A DNA stretch of 54,205 nucleotides from an uncultured Granulosicoccaceae bacterium (lineage in GTDB: Bacteria > Pseudomonadota > Gammaproteobacteria > Granulosicoccales > Granulosicoccaceae), in NCBI GenBank assembly GCA_938007995.1, contig CALLLW010000064.1, positions 1 to 54,205 on the forward strand. The letters run 5' to 3'. Under the pieces are notes generated by a model. It searched no databases, was not told the DNA's origin, and saw only the letters and a program-made list of their open reading frames with translations. Of the stretch, positions 17,508 through 26,682 are shown piece by piece. Each line of letters opens with the position of its first letter. Positions within the stretch are counted from its first letter, which is position 1. A program made the translations under genes and the position numbers.

Positions 17508-19298
17508 TTATTCGGTCTCGGCAGTTTTTTCAGCGACTTTGCGCGATTTAAGATTCAACTCTCTCATCTGCCTCTCTGAGACTTTGCCTGGTGCGTTGGT
17601 TAACGGGCAGCTGGCGCTTTGGGTTTTAGGAAACGCCATCACGTCGCGAATTGAGTCAGCACCTGCCATCAGCATAACCACGCGGTCGATACCGAACGCG
17701 ATGCCACCGTGCGGCGGTGCACCGTAGCGCAATGCGTTTAATAAAAAGCCGAACTTGTCTTCTGCTTCTTCTGCACCGATACCGAGCAATTCGAGCACAG
17801 CTTTTTGCATGTTCATATCGTGGATACGAATAGAGCCGCCACCAATCTCGCTGCCATTTAATACCATGTCATAAGCGCGAGACAGTGCTGAACCCGGCTC
17901 CGAGCGCAATTGCTCGGGGTCACTGGATGAAGGTGCGGTGAACGGATGATGCAACGCAGACCAGCGTTTATCGCGCTCGTCCCATTCGAACATCGGAAAA
18001 TCTACCACCCACAGTGGGCGCCAGCCATCAGCAACCAGACCAAGATCCTGACCCAGCTTGAGCCGCAATGCGCCAAGCGAGTCGTTCACCACATTGGCAG
18101 GCCCTGCACCGAAGAAAACGATATCACCGGTCTCTGCAGACACTGCCTGCAGAATGTTGTTAACGCCTTCTTCACCAATGAACTTCAGGATCGGTGACTG
18201 CAATCCCTCCATGCCTTTGCTCAGGTCGTTACACTTGATATACGCAAGGCCCTTGGCGCCGTAGCGCTTCACATAGGCATCGTAGTCATCGATCTGTTTT
18301 CGGGTAAGCAGGTTGCAACCGTTTTTCAGACAGATCGCCGCCACCCGGCCTTTCGGGTCTGCAGCCGGTGCAGAGAACACTTTGAAGTCGACGTTTCTGA
18401 CAGTCTCGGAGAGTTCTACCAGTTCCAGATCAATGCGCAGATCGGGTTTATCAGAGCCATAGCGGTTCATCGCTTCGGCATAGGACATGGTCGGGAACTC
18501 AGGCAGCTGCACATCGAGCTGATCGGCAAACAACTCGCGCATCATGCCCTCCATGGTACCCATGACGTCTTTCTCTTCGACAAAGCTCATCTCGACATCA
18601 AGCTGTGAAAATTCAGGCTGTCGGTCAGCGCGCAAGTCTTCATCACGAAAACAGCGGGCAAACTGATAGTAGCGATCAATGCCGCTCATCATCAGGATCT
18701 GTTTGAACAGCTGCGGCGACTGAGGCAGGGCGAAGAACTCTCCCTGATGGGTTCGACTCGGCACCAGATAATCACGTGCACCTTCCGGTGTGGCTCGCGT
18801 CAGGATCGGTGTTTCTACATCAAGAAATCCGTTTGCATCAAGAAACGTACGCAGCTTCTGGGTGACCGCAGAACGCAGTCGCATGCGCTTTTGCATTTCT
18901 GGCCGACGCAGATCAACGTAGCGAAAGCGCATACGGGTTTCTTCCTGCACATCTTCGTCATCCAGCTGGAACGGCGGCGTTTCGGCGGCATTCAGCACCA
19001 CCAGTTCCCTGGCCAGCACTTCTATCTGACCCGTGCGCAGATCATCATTGGTGGTGCCTTCGGGTCGCGAACGTACCCGGCCGGTGACCTTGAGCACGAA
19101 TTCGTTACGCACCTGCTCGGCGATAGCGAAGATTTCCGGTGTATCCGGATCGATAACGACTTGTATCAAACCCTCGCGATCGCGCAGGTCGATAAAAATG
19201 ACACCACCGTGATCCCGGCGTCGGTGCACCCAGCCGCAAAGAGTCACATTTTGATCGATAAACCCGGCATCAACGACGCCGCAGTAGTGAGATCGCAT
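17508..19298 (-). CDS. aspS: Aspartyl-tRNA synthetase, probably non-discriminating
   Basis: 596 residues. N-terminal OB anticodon-binding domain ([20 protein letters not shown]), class II motif 2 ([20 protein letters not shown]), bacterial GAD insertion (about 280-420) and motif 3 ([13 protein letters not shown]). His30 in RRRDHGG and the Gly in RPEGTTND match the His/Gly pair known from non-discriminating AspRS of Pseudomonas aeruginosa. The enzyme may therefore also charge tRNA-Asn, which GatCAB then amidates. That last point is an inference; gatCAB and asnS are not in the window. It heads the minus-strand block ending at tRNA-Lys. Confidence 0.96.
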   Translation of the reverse strand: MRSHYCGVVDAGFIDQNVTLCGWVHRRRDHGGVIFIDLRDREGLIQVVIDPDTPEIFAIAEQVRNEFVLKVTGRVRSRPEGTTNDDLRTGQIEVLARELVVLNAAETPPFQLDDEDVQEETRMRFRYVDLRRPEMQKRMRLRSAVTQKLRTFLDANGFLDVETPILTRATPEGARDYLVPSRTHQGEFFALPQSPQLFKQILMMSGIDRYYQFARCFRDEDLRADRQPEFSQLDVEMSFVEEKDVMGTMEGMMRELFADQLDVQLPEFPTMSYAEAMNRYGSDKPDLRIDLELVELSETVRNVDFKVFSAPAADPKGRVAAICLKNGCNLLTRKQIDDYDAYVKRYGAKGLAYIKCNDLSKGMEGLQSPILKFIGEEGVNNILQAVSAETGDIVFFGAGPANVVNDSLGALRLKLGQDLGLVADGWRPLWVVDFPMFEWDERDKRWSALHHPFTAPSSSDPEQLRSEPGSALSRAYDMVLNGSEIGGGSIRIHDMNMQKAVLELLGIGAEEAEDKFGFLLNALRYGAPPHGGIAFGIDRVVMLMAGADSIRDVMAFPKTQSASCPLTNAPGKVSERQMRELNLKSRKVAEKTAETE

Positions 19299-19697
19299 TT
19301 AACTGAATTCCAAGTAAAAGGTAAGTAAGCCGTTTCCGCACTGTTCGCGGCCGCAGATTATCACTCAATTTCGCGCCGTTGACTAACCCGGAATCAAGTT
19401 ATTCGCCAAAGCCTTCTCAATCGGTAACCACTGTTGTTACTCAAGCTGGCAGTCAGGCTGGCAGTCAAGCCACAGCAAAATGATCCGTTGCGCAAACACC
19501 GTGGCAGAACAAATAGGCTGAATCTGACGCCGGGCAGAGGCAACAATCCCGATTGCAAGAGACTGAGAATAGACGCTGAGGTAAGCTGCGCAACAAATGA
19601 AATAGACTACTCTTTTATTTAACCCTGTCAGGGACGCTTCGCGGCAGACGTTTGCGCAGCTCCCTTCAACCAGAACAAACTGCAATCGGAGCACTTA
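19299..19697. other. Divergent intergenic region between aspS and adenosine kinase gene
   Basis: 399 bp without a credible gene. It should hold the promoters of both divergent units. Short direct repeats of CTGGCAGTCA occur near 19445-19470. I see no RNA gene or strong promoter consensus. Confidence 0.5.
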
Positions 19698-20675
19698 ATG
19701 AAATACGATTTGTACGGCATTGGAAACGCCCTCGTCGATATGGAATACCAGATCTCAGACGATAAACTGGCGTCACTCGGTGTCGACAAAGGCCTGATGA
19801 CTCTGATCGAAGAAGACCGGCACCACGAGCTGGTCGAACAGTTGAGCGATCTGCAGCATAAAAAGGCCTCTGGTGGATCCGCGGCCAACACCGTAATAGC
19901 AACGGCGCAGTTCGGTGGAAAAAGTTACTACAGTTGCAAAGTCTCCAACGATGAATTCGGTGATTTTTATCTGCAAGACATGCAGGCCTGTGGTGTCGAT
20001 ACCAATCTCGATGGACAAAAGCGCATTGATGGCACCACCGGCAAATGCATTGTGATGGTCACTCCGGATGCCGATCGAACCATGAACACCTACCTGGGTG
20101 TGACTGTTGGCCTCGATGAAGATGCCGTTTCCGAACAAGCCATCCAGAACTCAAAATACGTGTACATGGAAGGATATCTTGTCGCATCACCCACCGGCAA
20201 AGCGGCAGCACTGAAAGCAGCAGCAACAGCACGAGCCGCAAATGTACCAACCGTACTAACGCTCTCTGATCCGAATATGGTCGAGTTCTTTGGCGACGGT
20301 TTAATGGAGATGGCCGGTGACAACCTTGATCTGCTTTTCTGCAACGATCAGGAAGCCACCATGATGACCAAAACAGACTCTGCAGAAAAATCAGTCGACG
20401 CGCTGAAGAAAATCGCCAAACGCTTTGCAATAACCGTGGGTGCTGATGGATCGCTGGTGTATGACGGAGAGAAGCTACACCGTATTCCTACACCGAAGGT
20501 TGATGTTATTGACACCAACGGCGCGGGTGATATGTATGCCGGTGCTTTTCTCTATGGACTGACGCACGACATGAGCTTTGTCGATTCAGCAGCACTTGCA
20601 AGCAAAGCGGCAGCGAAGATCGTCACCCATTTCGGGCCACGTTTACCGGCACAGCAAACGCGCGCTCTGCTGTAA
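19698..20675 (+). CDS. PfkB-family adenosine kinase
   Basis: 325 residues. The ribokinase-like fold begins YGIGNALVDMEYQI and carries GGSAANTV (nucleoside pocket) and the anion-hole motif DTNGAGDMYAGAF, with catalytic Asp278. Length and N-terminus match the bacterial adenosine kinase branch, which phosphorylates adenosine to AMP and recycles it from the S-adenosylhomocysteine cycle. The Shine-Dalgarno is GGAG 7 bases before the ATG. It is apparently transcribed alone. Other nucleoside or sugar substrates cannot be excluded from sequence. Confidence 0.85.
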   Translation: MKYDLYGIGNALVDMEYQISDDKLASLGVDKGLMTLIEEDRHHELVEQLSDLQHKKASGGSAANTVIATAQFGGKSYYSCKVSNDEFGDFYLQDMQACGVDTNLDGQKRIDGTTGKCIVMVTPDADRTMNTYLGVTVGLDEDAVSEQAIQNSKYVYMEGYLVASPTGKAAALKAAATARAANVPTVLTLSDPNMVEFFGDGLMEMAGDNLDLLFCNDQEATMMTKTDSAEKSVDALKKIAKRFAITVGADGSLVYDGEKLHRIPTPKVDVIDTNGAGDMYAGAFLYGLTHDMSFVDSAALASKAAAKIVTHFGPRLPAQQTRALL

Positions 20676-20968
20676 CGTCATCGCTGTAATTTCAGTTACC
20701 GCTTTATCGAAACCGGCCGGTAAAGCGCTAACGCTTTTGCTATACCCCTGTATCAGCCATTGGTCGCTTTTTCAGGTGAAGTGTTCTACTGTTTAGTGGC
20801 TGTTGGAAACCTGTTTTACCCGATAAAAGCCGGCAATGAACAAGGCTGATCGACGCACGTAGATCATCAAACTAATGATCGCAGTTGTACAATCGAGTCG
20901 ATCTGCCAGCATGCACTCGCCGGAGAGTACCAACGGCACATTCAATCTTCCGATCAGAGCAGTTATCT

Positions 20969-23900
20969 ATGCCTGTAGCAAACGACTCACAGTCAGAACA
21001 GACCGCAAAACACCTGGCCAAGCAATCACGACTGGTAAAACATTACTATGCCCGGGTGCCGTTTGAAGAAATTTCTCACCGCAGCGCCAAAGAACTCAGT
21101 GCCGCGGCAATGTCGCACTGGAGTCTTGCTGACAAACGCAAACCAGAACAGAGCCTGATTCGGGTTTACAACCCCACGCAAGCACAGCATGGCTGGGAAT
21201 CGGCACACACGATCGTTGAAATCACCACCACTGACAAGCCGTTTCTGGTTCGATCCATCTCGCTTGTGATTACAAAGCTCGGCTTTGGCATTAACACATT
21301 TATTCATCCGATTTTCTCAGTAAACCGAAAGAAAAACGGACAATTGGACGGCCAGGTCAGTGAGACCCATAAAAACGCAATTTCAGAATCGTTCATGCAG
21401 CTGCACATCGACCGGCATTACGATGAAAAATCATTCCGGCAACTGGAAGCGGCAATAAAAGAATCAATAGCAAACGTTAACCTTGTCTGTGACGACTGGG
21501 AACCGATGAAGTCAGCTTCCATGCAGGCGGTTGACCGACTGCGTGCCACCAACCCGAATAAATTCGCCATCGCCGAGGCCGCGGATTTTATTAAATGGCT
21601 ACAGCGACATTACTTTACTTTTACCGGCTACTGCGAAATAACAAATACCGGCAAAACATCCAGAGTTACTGAAGCGCTTGGCCTGTTCCGGGTAGAAAAG
21701 CCGATGACAGCCTTAAGCAAGTACATCAATAAAGATGAACTGCTCAAGGCGAAAAAATCAGACGTTCTAACAGTCACCAAGTCATTGTCTAAAGCACCTG
21801 TAATGTTACCGATTCATATGGACATCATCACTTTCCAGAGAATCGACACTAAGGGCAAAGACAGCGGTCGTTGTGTTATAGCAGGGTTCTTCACACCCAG
21901 AGCAGCCGGCTCTGATCTCGACAGCATTCCACTGCTGCGGCATAAGTCTTATAACACTATTGCAAAAGCCAACATCAGCCCCGGTGCTCATGATGGCAAA
22001 CTGTTGCTGTCAACACTTGAAAGCCTGCCGCGAGATCTGTTGCTGCAAACCGATGAAGACACAATCTACGATATCTGTCTTGGCATCATGAAACTTGAAC
22101 ACCATCCGCAGGTAAGGTTGTTTGGTATCTACGGTCATTACAACCGGTTTGCAACCTGCATGGTGTTCGTACCGAGGGATCTGTACTCACGGGAGCTAAG
22201 ACAGCGCATTCAACAGATACTACAGACCGAACTCAAGTCTGACACGATCGACTTCAATGCCAGGTTCTCATCTGAAAACGCACTGGCCAGCATGCACTTC
22301 TTTCTGAGTATTCCGGAACCTGCAAAAAAGCCTGCTGATTTTTGTGATATCGAAAGCCTGATCATCGACGCCACACAGAACTGGGATGAAAACCTGCGTG
22401 AAGCATTGTGCGAGCAACTCGGTGAAGAAAAAGGCAGTAGCAGCGCACTGCGCCTGCTACGCGGCATACCGGATAGCTATAAAAACAGACACAGTGTCAC
22501 TGATGCCGCCAGAGACATTGCATTGTTGAATGACACAGATCCGGATTCACTGGATGTTCTGTTGCATAAGACTGAGAATCAAACTGATAACGAAGTAAGC
22601 TTCAATATCTATCATCAGGATACCGAAGTATCATTATCAAAGGTTATTCATATCCTTGAAAATATGGGCTTTCAGGTCGAGAGCGAAGACCCGTTTATGA
22701 TAGCCACTGAAGAAAGCACTCTGCATATTCGCGAATTCAGACTGCGCAGCAAAAATGGCAAGCCGTTGGCGGTAGACAAAATCTCTGATGACTTCAGAAT
22801 GGCTTTTCTAAAAGTCTGGAATGGAGAAATTGAAGACGATGGTCTGAATGAACTGGTGATCGCAGCAGGCCTTAACTGGAGACAGGCAGCAATTATTCGC
22901 AGTTATACCAAGTATCTTTTGCAAATCAAAATTCCCTACTCTTTTGATTATCTGACCGGCTGCCTGATCAACAACCCGGAGCTGGTGAACAATCTCACCT
23001 GCCAGTTTGAAACCCGATTTAACCCGGAGATTAAATCCAGCAATACAGACAAGCTGCGTAAACAGTTTTCGGCGCTGCTTAATGATGTAGTCAGTCTTGA
23101 TGAAGATCGAATTCTTGCGACTGTACAAAGCGCGGTTAATGCAACTGTCAGAACCAACTTCTATAAAAAAGATTCAAACGGGCAACCGATTGCGTATTTA
23201 TCAATCAAGTTGATCCCGACTGAAATCAACGGCATGCCACTACCCTGCCCGGCATTTGAAATCTTTGTTTGCTCTCCGCGGTTTGAAGCAACACACTTGC
23301 GCGGTGGCAAGGTGGCGCGCGGTGGTTTGCGCTGGTCAGACAGGCGCGAGGATTTTCGCACCGAAGTGCTTGGTTTAATGAAAGCACAAATGGTAAAGAA
23401 TTCTGTGATTGTACCGGTGGGCTCCAAAGGAGGTTTTGTTATCAAACAGCCACCTGTTGGAGGTACGCGTGACGAACTGATGGAGGAAGTCGTTTCTTGT
23501 TACCAGAACTTTTTACGCGGCCTGCTCGATATCACTGATAACTACGAGAACGGCAAGGTTATTCGACCAGACGATGTGGTCTGCCACGACGAAGATGATC
23601 CGTATCTTGTTGTAGCTGCAGACAAAGGCACGGCAACCTTCTCGGATATCGCCAACGGTATATCAGCAGAATACAACTTCTGGCTCGGTGATGCTTTCGC
23701 CTCCGGTGGCTCGGTGGGCTACGATCACAAAGGCATGGGAATCACCGCCAAAGGTGCGTGGGAGTCAGTAAAAAGACACTTCCGCGAAACCGAACATGAC
23801 ATCCAGAAAAAAGAGTTTACCGTGGTCGGCATTGGCGATATGGCCGGAGATGTCTTTGGCAATGGCATGTTGCTGTCAAAGAAAATTAAACTGCTGGCTG

Positions 23901-25735
23901 CATTTAATCATCTGCATATATTTATTGACCCTGATCCCGATGTTGCCGACAGTTATAAAGAGCGCAGCCGTTTGTTTAAACTTGATCGCTCAAGCTGGCA
24001 GGACTACAACGCCAAATTGATTTCTAAAGGCGGTGGTATTTTTGAACGCTCAGCCAAGTCGATCAAGCTCTCATCGCAAGTACAGGAGCTGATCGACAGC
24101 AAAGAAAAAGAACTGGCGCCCAATGATCTGATCCATGCACTGCTGAAGGCAGAAGTCGATCTACTCTGGAATGGCGGCATCGGCACTTATATAAAGTCTT
24201 CAACCGAATCACACGCTGATGCTCAGGATAAAGCCAATGACGCGCTGCGGGTCAATGCAAATGCACTGCGCTGCAAGGTGGTGGGTGAAGGCGGTAATCT
24301 TGGTTGTACACAACTTGGCAGAATAGAATTTGCTGCAAAAGGTGGAAAGATCTACACCGATGCGATAGACAACTCCGCCGGCGTTGATTGCTCAGATCAC
24401 GAAGTCAATATAAAGATCCTGGTTGATAGTCTTGTTAACAGCAGTAAACTTGCAGCCGGTAAACGTGCAAAGCTACTCGCAGATATGACAGACAATGTGT
24501 CTGAACTGGTACTGCGAGACAACTACCAGCAAACGCAGTGCATCAGCCTGACTCTGGCAAACGCGCCGCAATGGCTGGATGAACACAGTCGTTTTATCAG
24601 CGCACTGGAAGCAGAAGACAAGCTCAATCGTACAATTGAGTTTCTGCCGAATGCCGAGCAAATCGATGAACGATTGAGCAATGGCCGCGGACTGACCGCA
24701 CCCGAGATTGCCGTATTGGTGGCCTACAGCAAGATGGACATCTATCAAAGACTGATGGACTCAAGCCTTGCTGAGGATTCATTCTTTGACGATGAGCTTT
24801 TGCAGTATTTTCCGCCACAGCTGTCAAACAAATATCAGAAAAACATCATTTCGCATCAATTGCGCAATGAAATCATTGCAACACAGGTGACTAACAGTTT
24901 TGTTAATCGCCTGGGGCCAACCTTTCTGCGCCGTTTGCGCGACGAGCTCGGCGCACAAACCAGCGAAATAGCCACCGCCTTCGTTGCGGTGCGGCACTTA
25001 TTTAAGCTGCGCGAGTTATGGACCGCCATTGAAGCCCTTGATAATAAGGTCAGTAACTCCACTCAAACAGAAATGCTATTGCTGGTGCAGGGCTGGGTTG
25101 AGCGTGGCGTACACTGGCTGGTTAAAAACCGGCGCAGCCATAATGGTCCGCAAGATATCATCGATAAGTTCGGTGACAGTATCAACGCACTGCGACGTCT
25201 GGTACCGGAAGCTCTGGCAGAACCCAATAAAGCCACTTACAACTCCCGCTGTAACTACTTTACAGAGGCCGGTGTTCCAAAGGAACTTGCTGCAGATGTG
25301 GCAGCGGTGGTACCTCTGTCTTCAAGTTTTGACATACTGGATATTCACAATAAGTCTGGTGCGGATCTTAAGCTCATCACCGCCTTGTACTTTCACCTGG
25401 GTGACTTCCTGAAGCTACAGTGGTTACGCGAACAGACCGGCTTGCTGGATGTCGACAGTCATTGGCATATTCTGGCGAAATCCGCACTCAGGCAGGATAT
25501 TCACTACCGGCAACGCCACCTGTGCGCTGAGATTCTTGAAACCGCCGGCAAGAGCAACAGTGCTGAAGACATTGTTACGGCCTGGGCTGAAGTCTCAGAA
25601 GAGCGATTGTCACTATACCGGCAGAGGCTGAAAGAGATCATGGCCAGCAGTCAGGTGGATTATGCGATGTTATCCCTAGCCGTGAATGAAGTGCAAAAAC
25701 TGCTTAACGCCGACAGACCACTGGCAGGGGGTTAG
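20969..25735 (+). CDS. gdhB: Large NAD-dependent glutamate dehydrogenase (180-kDa class)
   Basis: 1588 residues from the ATG at 20969. The frame opens at a TTG at 20885, but the first 28 codons look non-coding. The N-terminal 700 residues carry the ACT-like regulatory region. The catalytic core starts near 740 with GGKVARGGLRWSDRREDF at 779-796 and KAQMVKNSVIVPVGSKGGF, followed by the NAD-binding part (GIGDMAGDVFGNGML). A long C-terminal helical domain ends the protein. The enzyme oxidises glutamate to 2-oxoglutarate and ammonium and is used for catabolism of amino acids. The length is normal for the class (about 1600). It is followed by an inverted repeat and a convergent gene, so it is a single-gene unit. 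Confidence 0.95.
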   Translation: MPVANDSQSEQTAKHLAKQSRLVKHYYARVPFEEISHRSAKELSAAAMSHWSLADKRKPEQSLIRVYNPTQAQHGWESAHTIVEITTTDKPFLVRSISLVITKLGFGINTFIHPIFSVNRKKNGQLDGQVSETHKNAISESFMQLHIDRHYDEKSFRQLEAAIKESIANVNLVCDDWEPMKSASMQAVDRLRATNPNKFAIAEAADFIKWLQRHYFTFTGYCEITNTGKTSRVTEALGLFRVEKPMTALSKYINKDELLKAKKSDVLTVTKSLSKAPVMLPIHMDIITFQRIDTKGKDSGRCVIAGFFTPRAAGSDLDSIPLLRHKSYNTIAKANISPGAHDGKLLLSTLESLPRDLLLQTDEDTIYDICLGIMKLEHHPQVRLFGIYGHYNRFATCMVFVPRDLYSRELRQRIQQILQTELKSDTIDFNARFSSENALASMHFFLSIPEPAKKPADFCDIESLIIDATQNWDENLREALCEQLGEEKGSSSALRLLRGIPDSYKNRHSVTDAARDIALLNDTDPDSLDVLLHKTENQTDNEVSFNIYHQDTEVSLSKVIHILENMGFQVESEDPFMIATEESTLHIREFRLRSKNGKPLAVDKISDDFRMAFLKVWNGEIEDDGLNELVIAAGLNWRQAAIIRSYTKYLLQIKIPYSFDYLTGCLINNPELVNNLTCQFETRFNPEIKSSNTDKLRKQFSALLNDVVSLDEDRILATVQSAVNATVRTNFYKKDSNGQPIAYLSIKLIPTEINGMPLPCPAFEIFVCSPRFEATHLRGGKVARGGLRWSDRREDFRTEVLGLMKAQMVKNSVIVPVGSKGGFVIKQPPVGGTRDELMEEVVSCYQNFLRGLLDITDNYENGKVIRPDDVVCHDEDDPYLVVAADKGTATFSDIANGISAEYNFWLGDAFASGGSVGYDHKGMGITAKGAWESVKRHFRETEHDIQKKEFTVVGIGDMAGDVFGNGMLLSKKIKLLAAFNHLHIFIDPDPDVADSYKERSRLFKLDRSSWQDYNAKLISKGGGIFERSAKSIKLSSQVQELIDSKEKELAPNDLIHALLKAEVDLLWNGGIGTYIKSSTESHADAQDKANDALRVNANALRCKVVGEGGNLGCTQLGRIEFAAKGGKIYTDAIDNSAGVDCSDHEVNIKILVDSLVNSSKLAAGKRAKLLADMTDNVSELVLRDNYQQTQCISLTLANAPQWLDEHSRFISALEAEDKLNRTIEFLPNAEQIDERLSNGRGLTAPEIAVLVAYSKMDIYQRLMDSSLAEDSFFDDELLQYFPPQLSNKYQKNIISHQLRNEIIATQVTNSFVNRLGPTFLRRLRDELGAQTSEIATAFVAVRHLFKLRELWTAIEALDNKVSNSTQTEMLLLVQGWVERGVHWLVKNRRSHNGPQDIIDKFGDSINALRRLVPEALAEPNKATYNSRCNYFTEAGVPKELAADVAAVVPLSSSFDILDIHNKSGADLKLITALYFHLGDFLKLQWLREQTGLLDVDSHWHILAKSALRQDIHYRQRHLCAEILETAGKSNSAEDIVTAWAEVSEERLSLYRQRLKEIMASSQVDYAMLSLAVNEVQKLLNADRPLAGG

Positions 25736-25788
25736 TTAGTGCCCACCAAGAAACAGGGGTGTTGCGAGAATCACTGAAGTTCGTGAGA

Positions 25789-25847
25789 TTTCACCGACTA
25801 CATGTAGGCGTTCAGTAAATCTATATAACTACATATAGTTGGTGAAA
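25789..25847. repeat. 19-bp inverted repeat between convergent genes
   Basis: TTTCACCGACTACATGTAG at 25789-25807 pairs with 25829-25847, whose reverse complement is TTTCACCAACTATATGTAG (two differences). The spacer is 21 bp. It sits between the ends of gdhB and the thioesterase gene. It could serve as a bidirectional terminator, but there is no T-run on either side. Confidence 0.7.
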
Positions 25848-25904
25848 GATCGCGTGCATTCAGGGGTTCACAGTAGCGCATGTTTCTGGATGGGCACTGA
25901 TTAT

Positions 25905-26339
25905 TCAGCGCTGGATGCCCACCAGTGCATCACGCAAATTGTCGGGCACAGTCACCGGTTTGTGTGATGCCGCATCTACGTACACATGTACAAATTGTCC
26001 CACCGCACAGGCCTGCTGTTCAACTGATTTAAAAATGCCAACCTCGTAGTGCACGCTGCTGTTACCGATTTTTGTCACCGCCACTCCAGCGGTGACTGAG
26101 TCAGGAAACGCAACGGGTTTAAAATAACTACAACGGGTCTCGACTACCAGCCCGACCACTTCACCGGTTTTATAATCAAGTACGCCTTGCTCAATCAAGA
26201 AACCGTTGACCGCTGTGTCAAACCACGAATAGTAAACTACATTATTGACATGCCCGTAGACGTCATTATCGCGCCATCGGCTGGTGATCATCTGCCGGTA
26301 CGGAAACTGGTGAATTTCAGGTATGCATTTTGGTTTCAT
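25905..26339 (-). CDS. Hot-dog acyl-CoA thioesterase
   Basis: 144 residues, 4HBT family. The motif RWRDNDVYGHVNNVVYYSWF has the catalytic Asp and the HVNN helix start, followed by VVETRCSYFKPVAFPD. It is of the FadM/YbgC type that hydrolyses acyl-CoA; the exact chain length cannot be told. It converges with gdhB and is divergent from the FtsZ-like gene 343 bp away. It is complete with an ATG start. Confidence 0.85.
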   Translation of the reverse strand: MKPKCIPEIHQFPYRQMITSRWRDNDVYGHVNNVVYYSWFDTAVNGFLIEQGVLDYKTGEVVGLVVETRCSYFKPVAFPDSVTAGVAVTKIGNSSVHYEVGIFKSVEQQACAVGQFVHVYVDAASHKPVTVPDNLRDALVGIQR

Positions 26340-26682
26340 AAGTTTTTCCGGGTCATCCTGGGGTCATCCTGACTAGCAGGCCACTAGCAACTCTGTGCGC
26401 ACGCGAGCGCAGGTTTTACCCACACACAATCCGATATTTACTTTAGGTATGATTGAGACTTTCAAAGCATCTCATTATTCGGGCTGGAATGCCGCTATTA
26501 CCCATGGGAACTCAACACTTGCCGGACGCTCAATCATTTTGACCACAAACAATCTAAAAACCAATGCTTCGGCTGGCCCATATAGTGCAGATACATTCCG
26601 CAGCCCGAAGCGAAGATATTCGGGACATACAACAAATAACGCACTATTTACTGATTGACGTCAATATTCAGACATTTCATTT
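26340..26682. other. Divergent intergenic region upstream of the FtsZ-like gene
   Basis: 343 bp. An open frame of 87 codons here shows no recognisable protein. A 10-bp palindrome TTGACGTCAA lies at 26655-26664, and TTGACG within it could act as a -35 box, but the matching -10 would fall on the start codon. There is no Shine-Dalgarno before the ATG at 26683. Confidence 0.45.

Noticed and set aside
26395..26658. 87-codon plus-strand frame upstream of the FtsZ-like gene
   Set aside because: No recognisable motif and no ribosome-binding site; composition looks non-coding.
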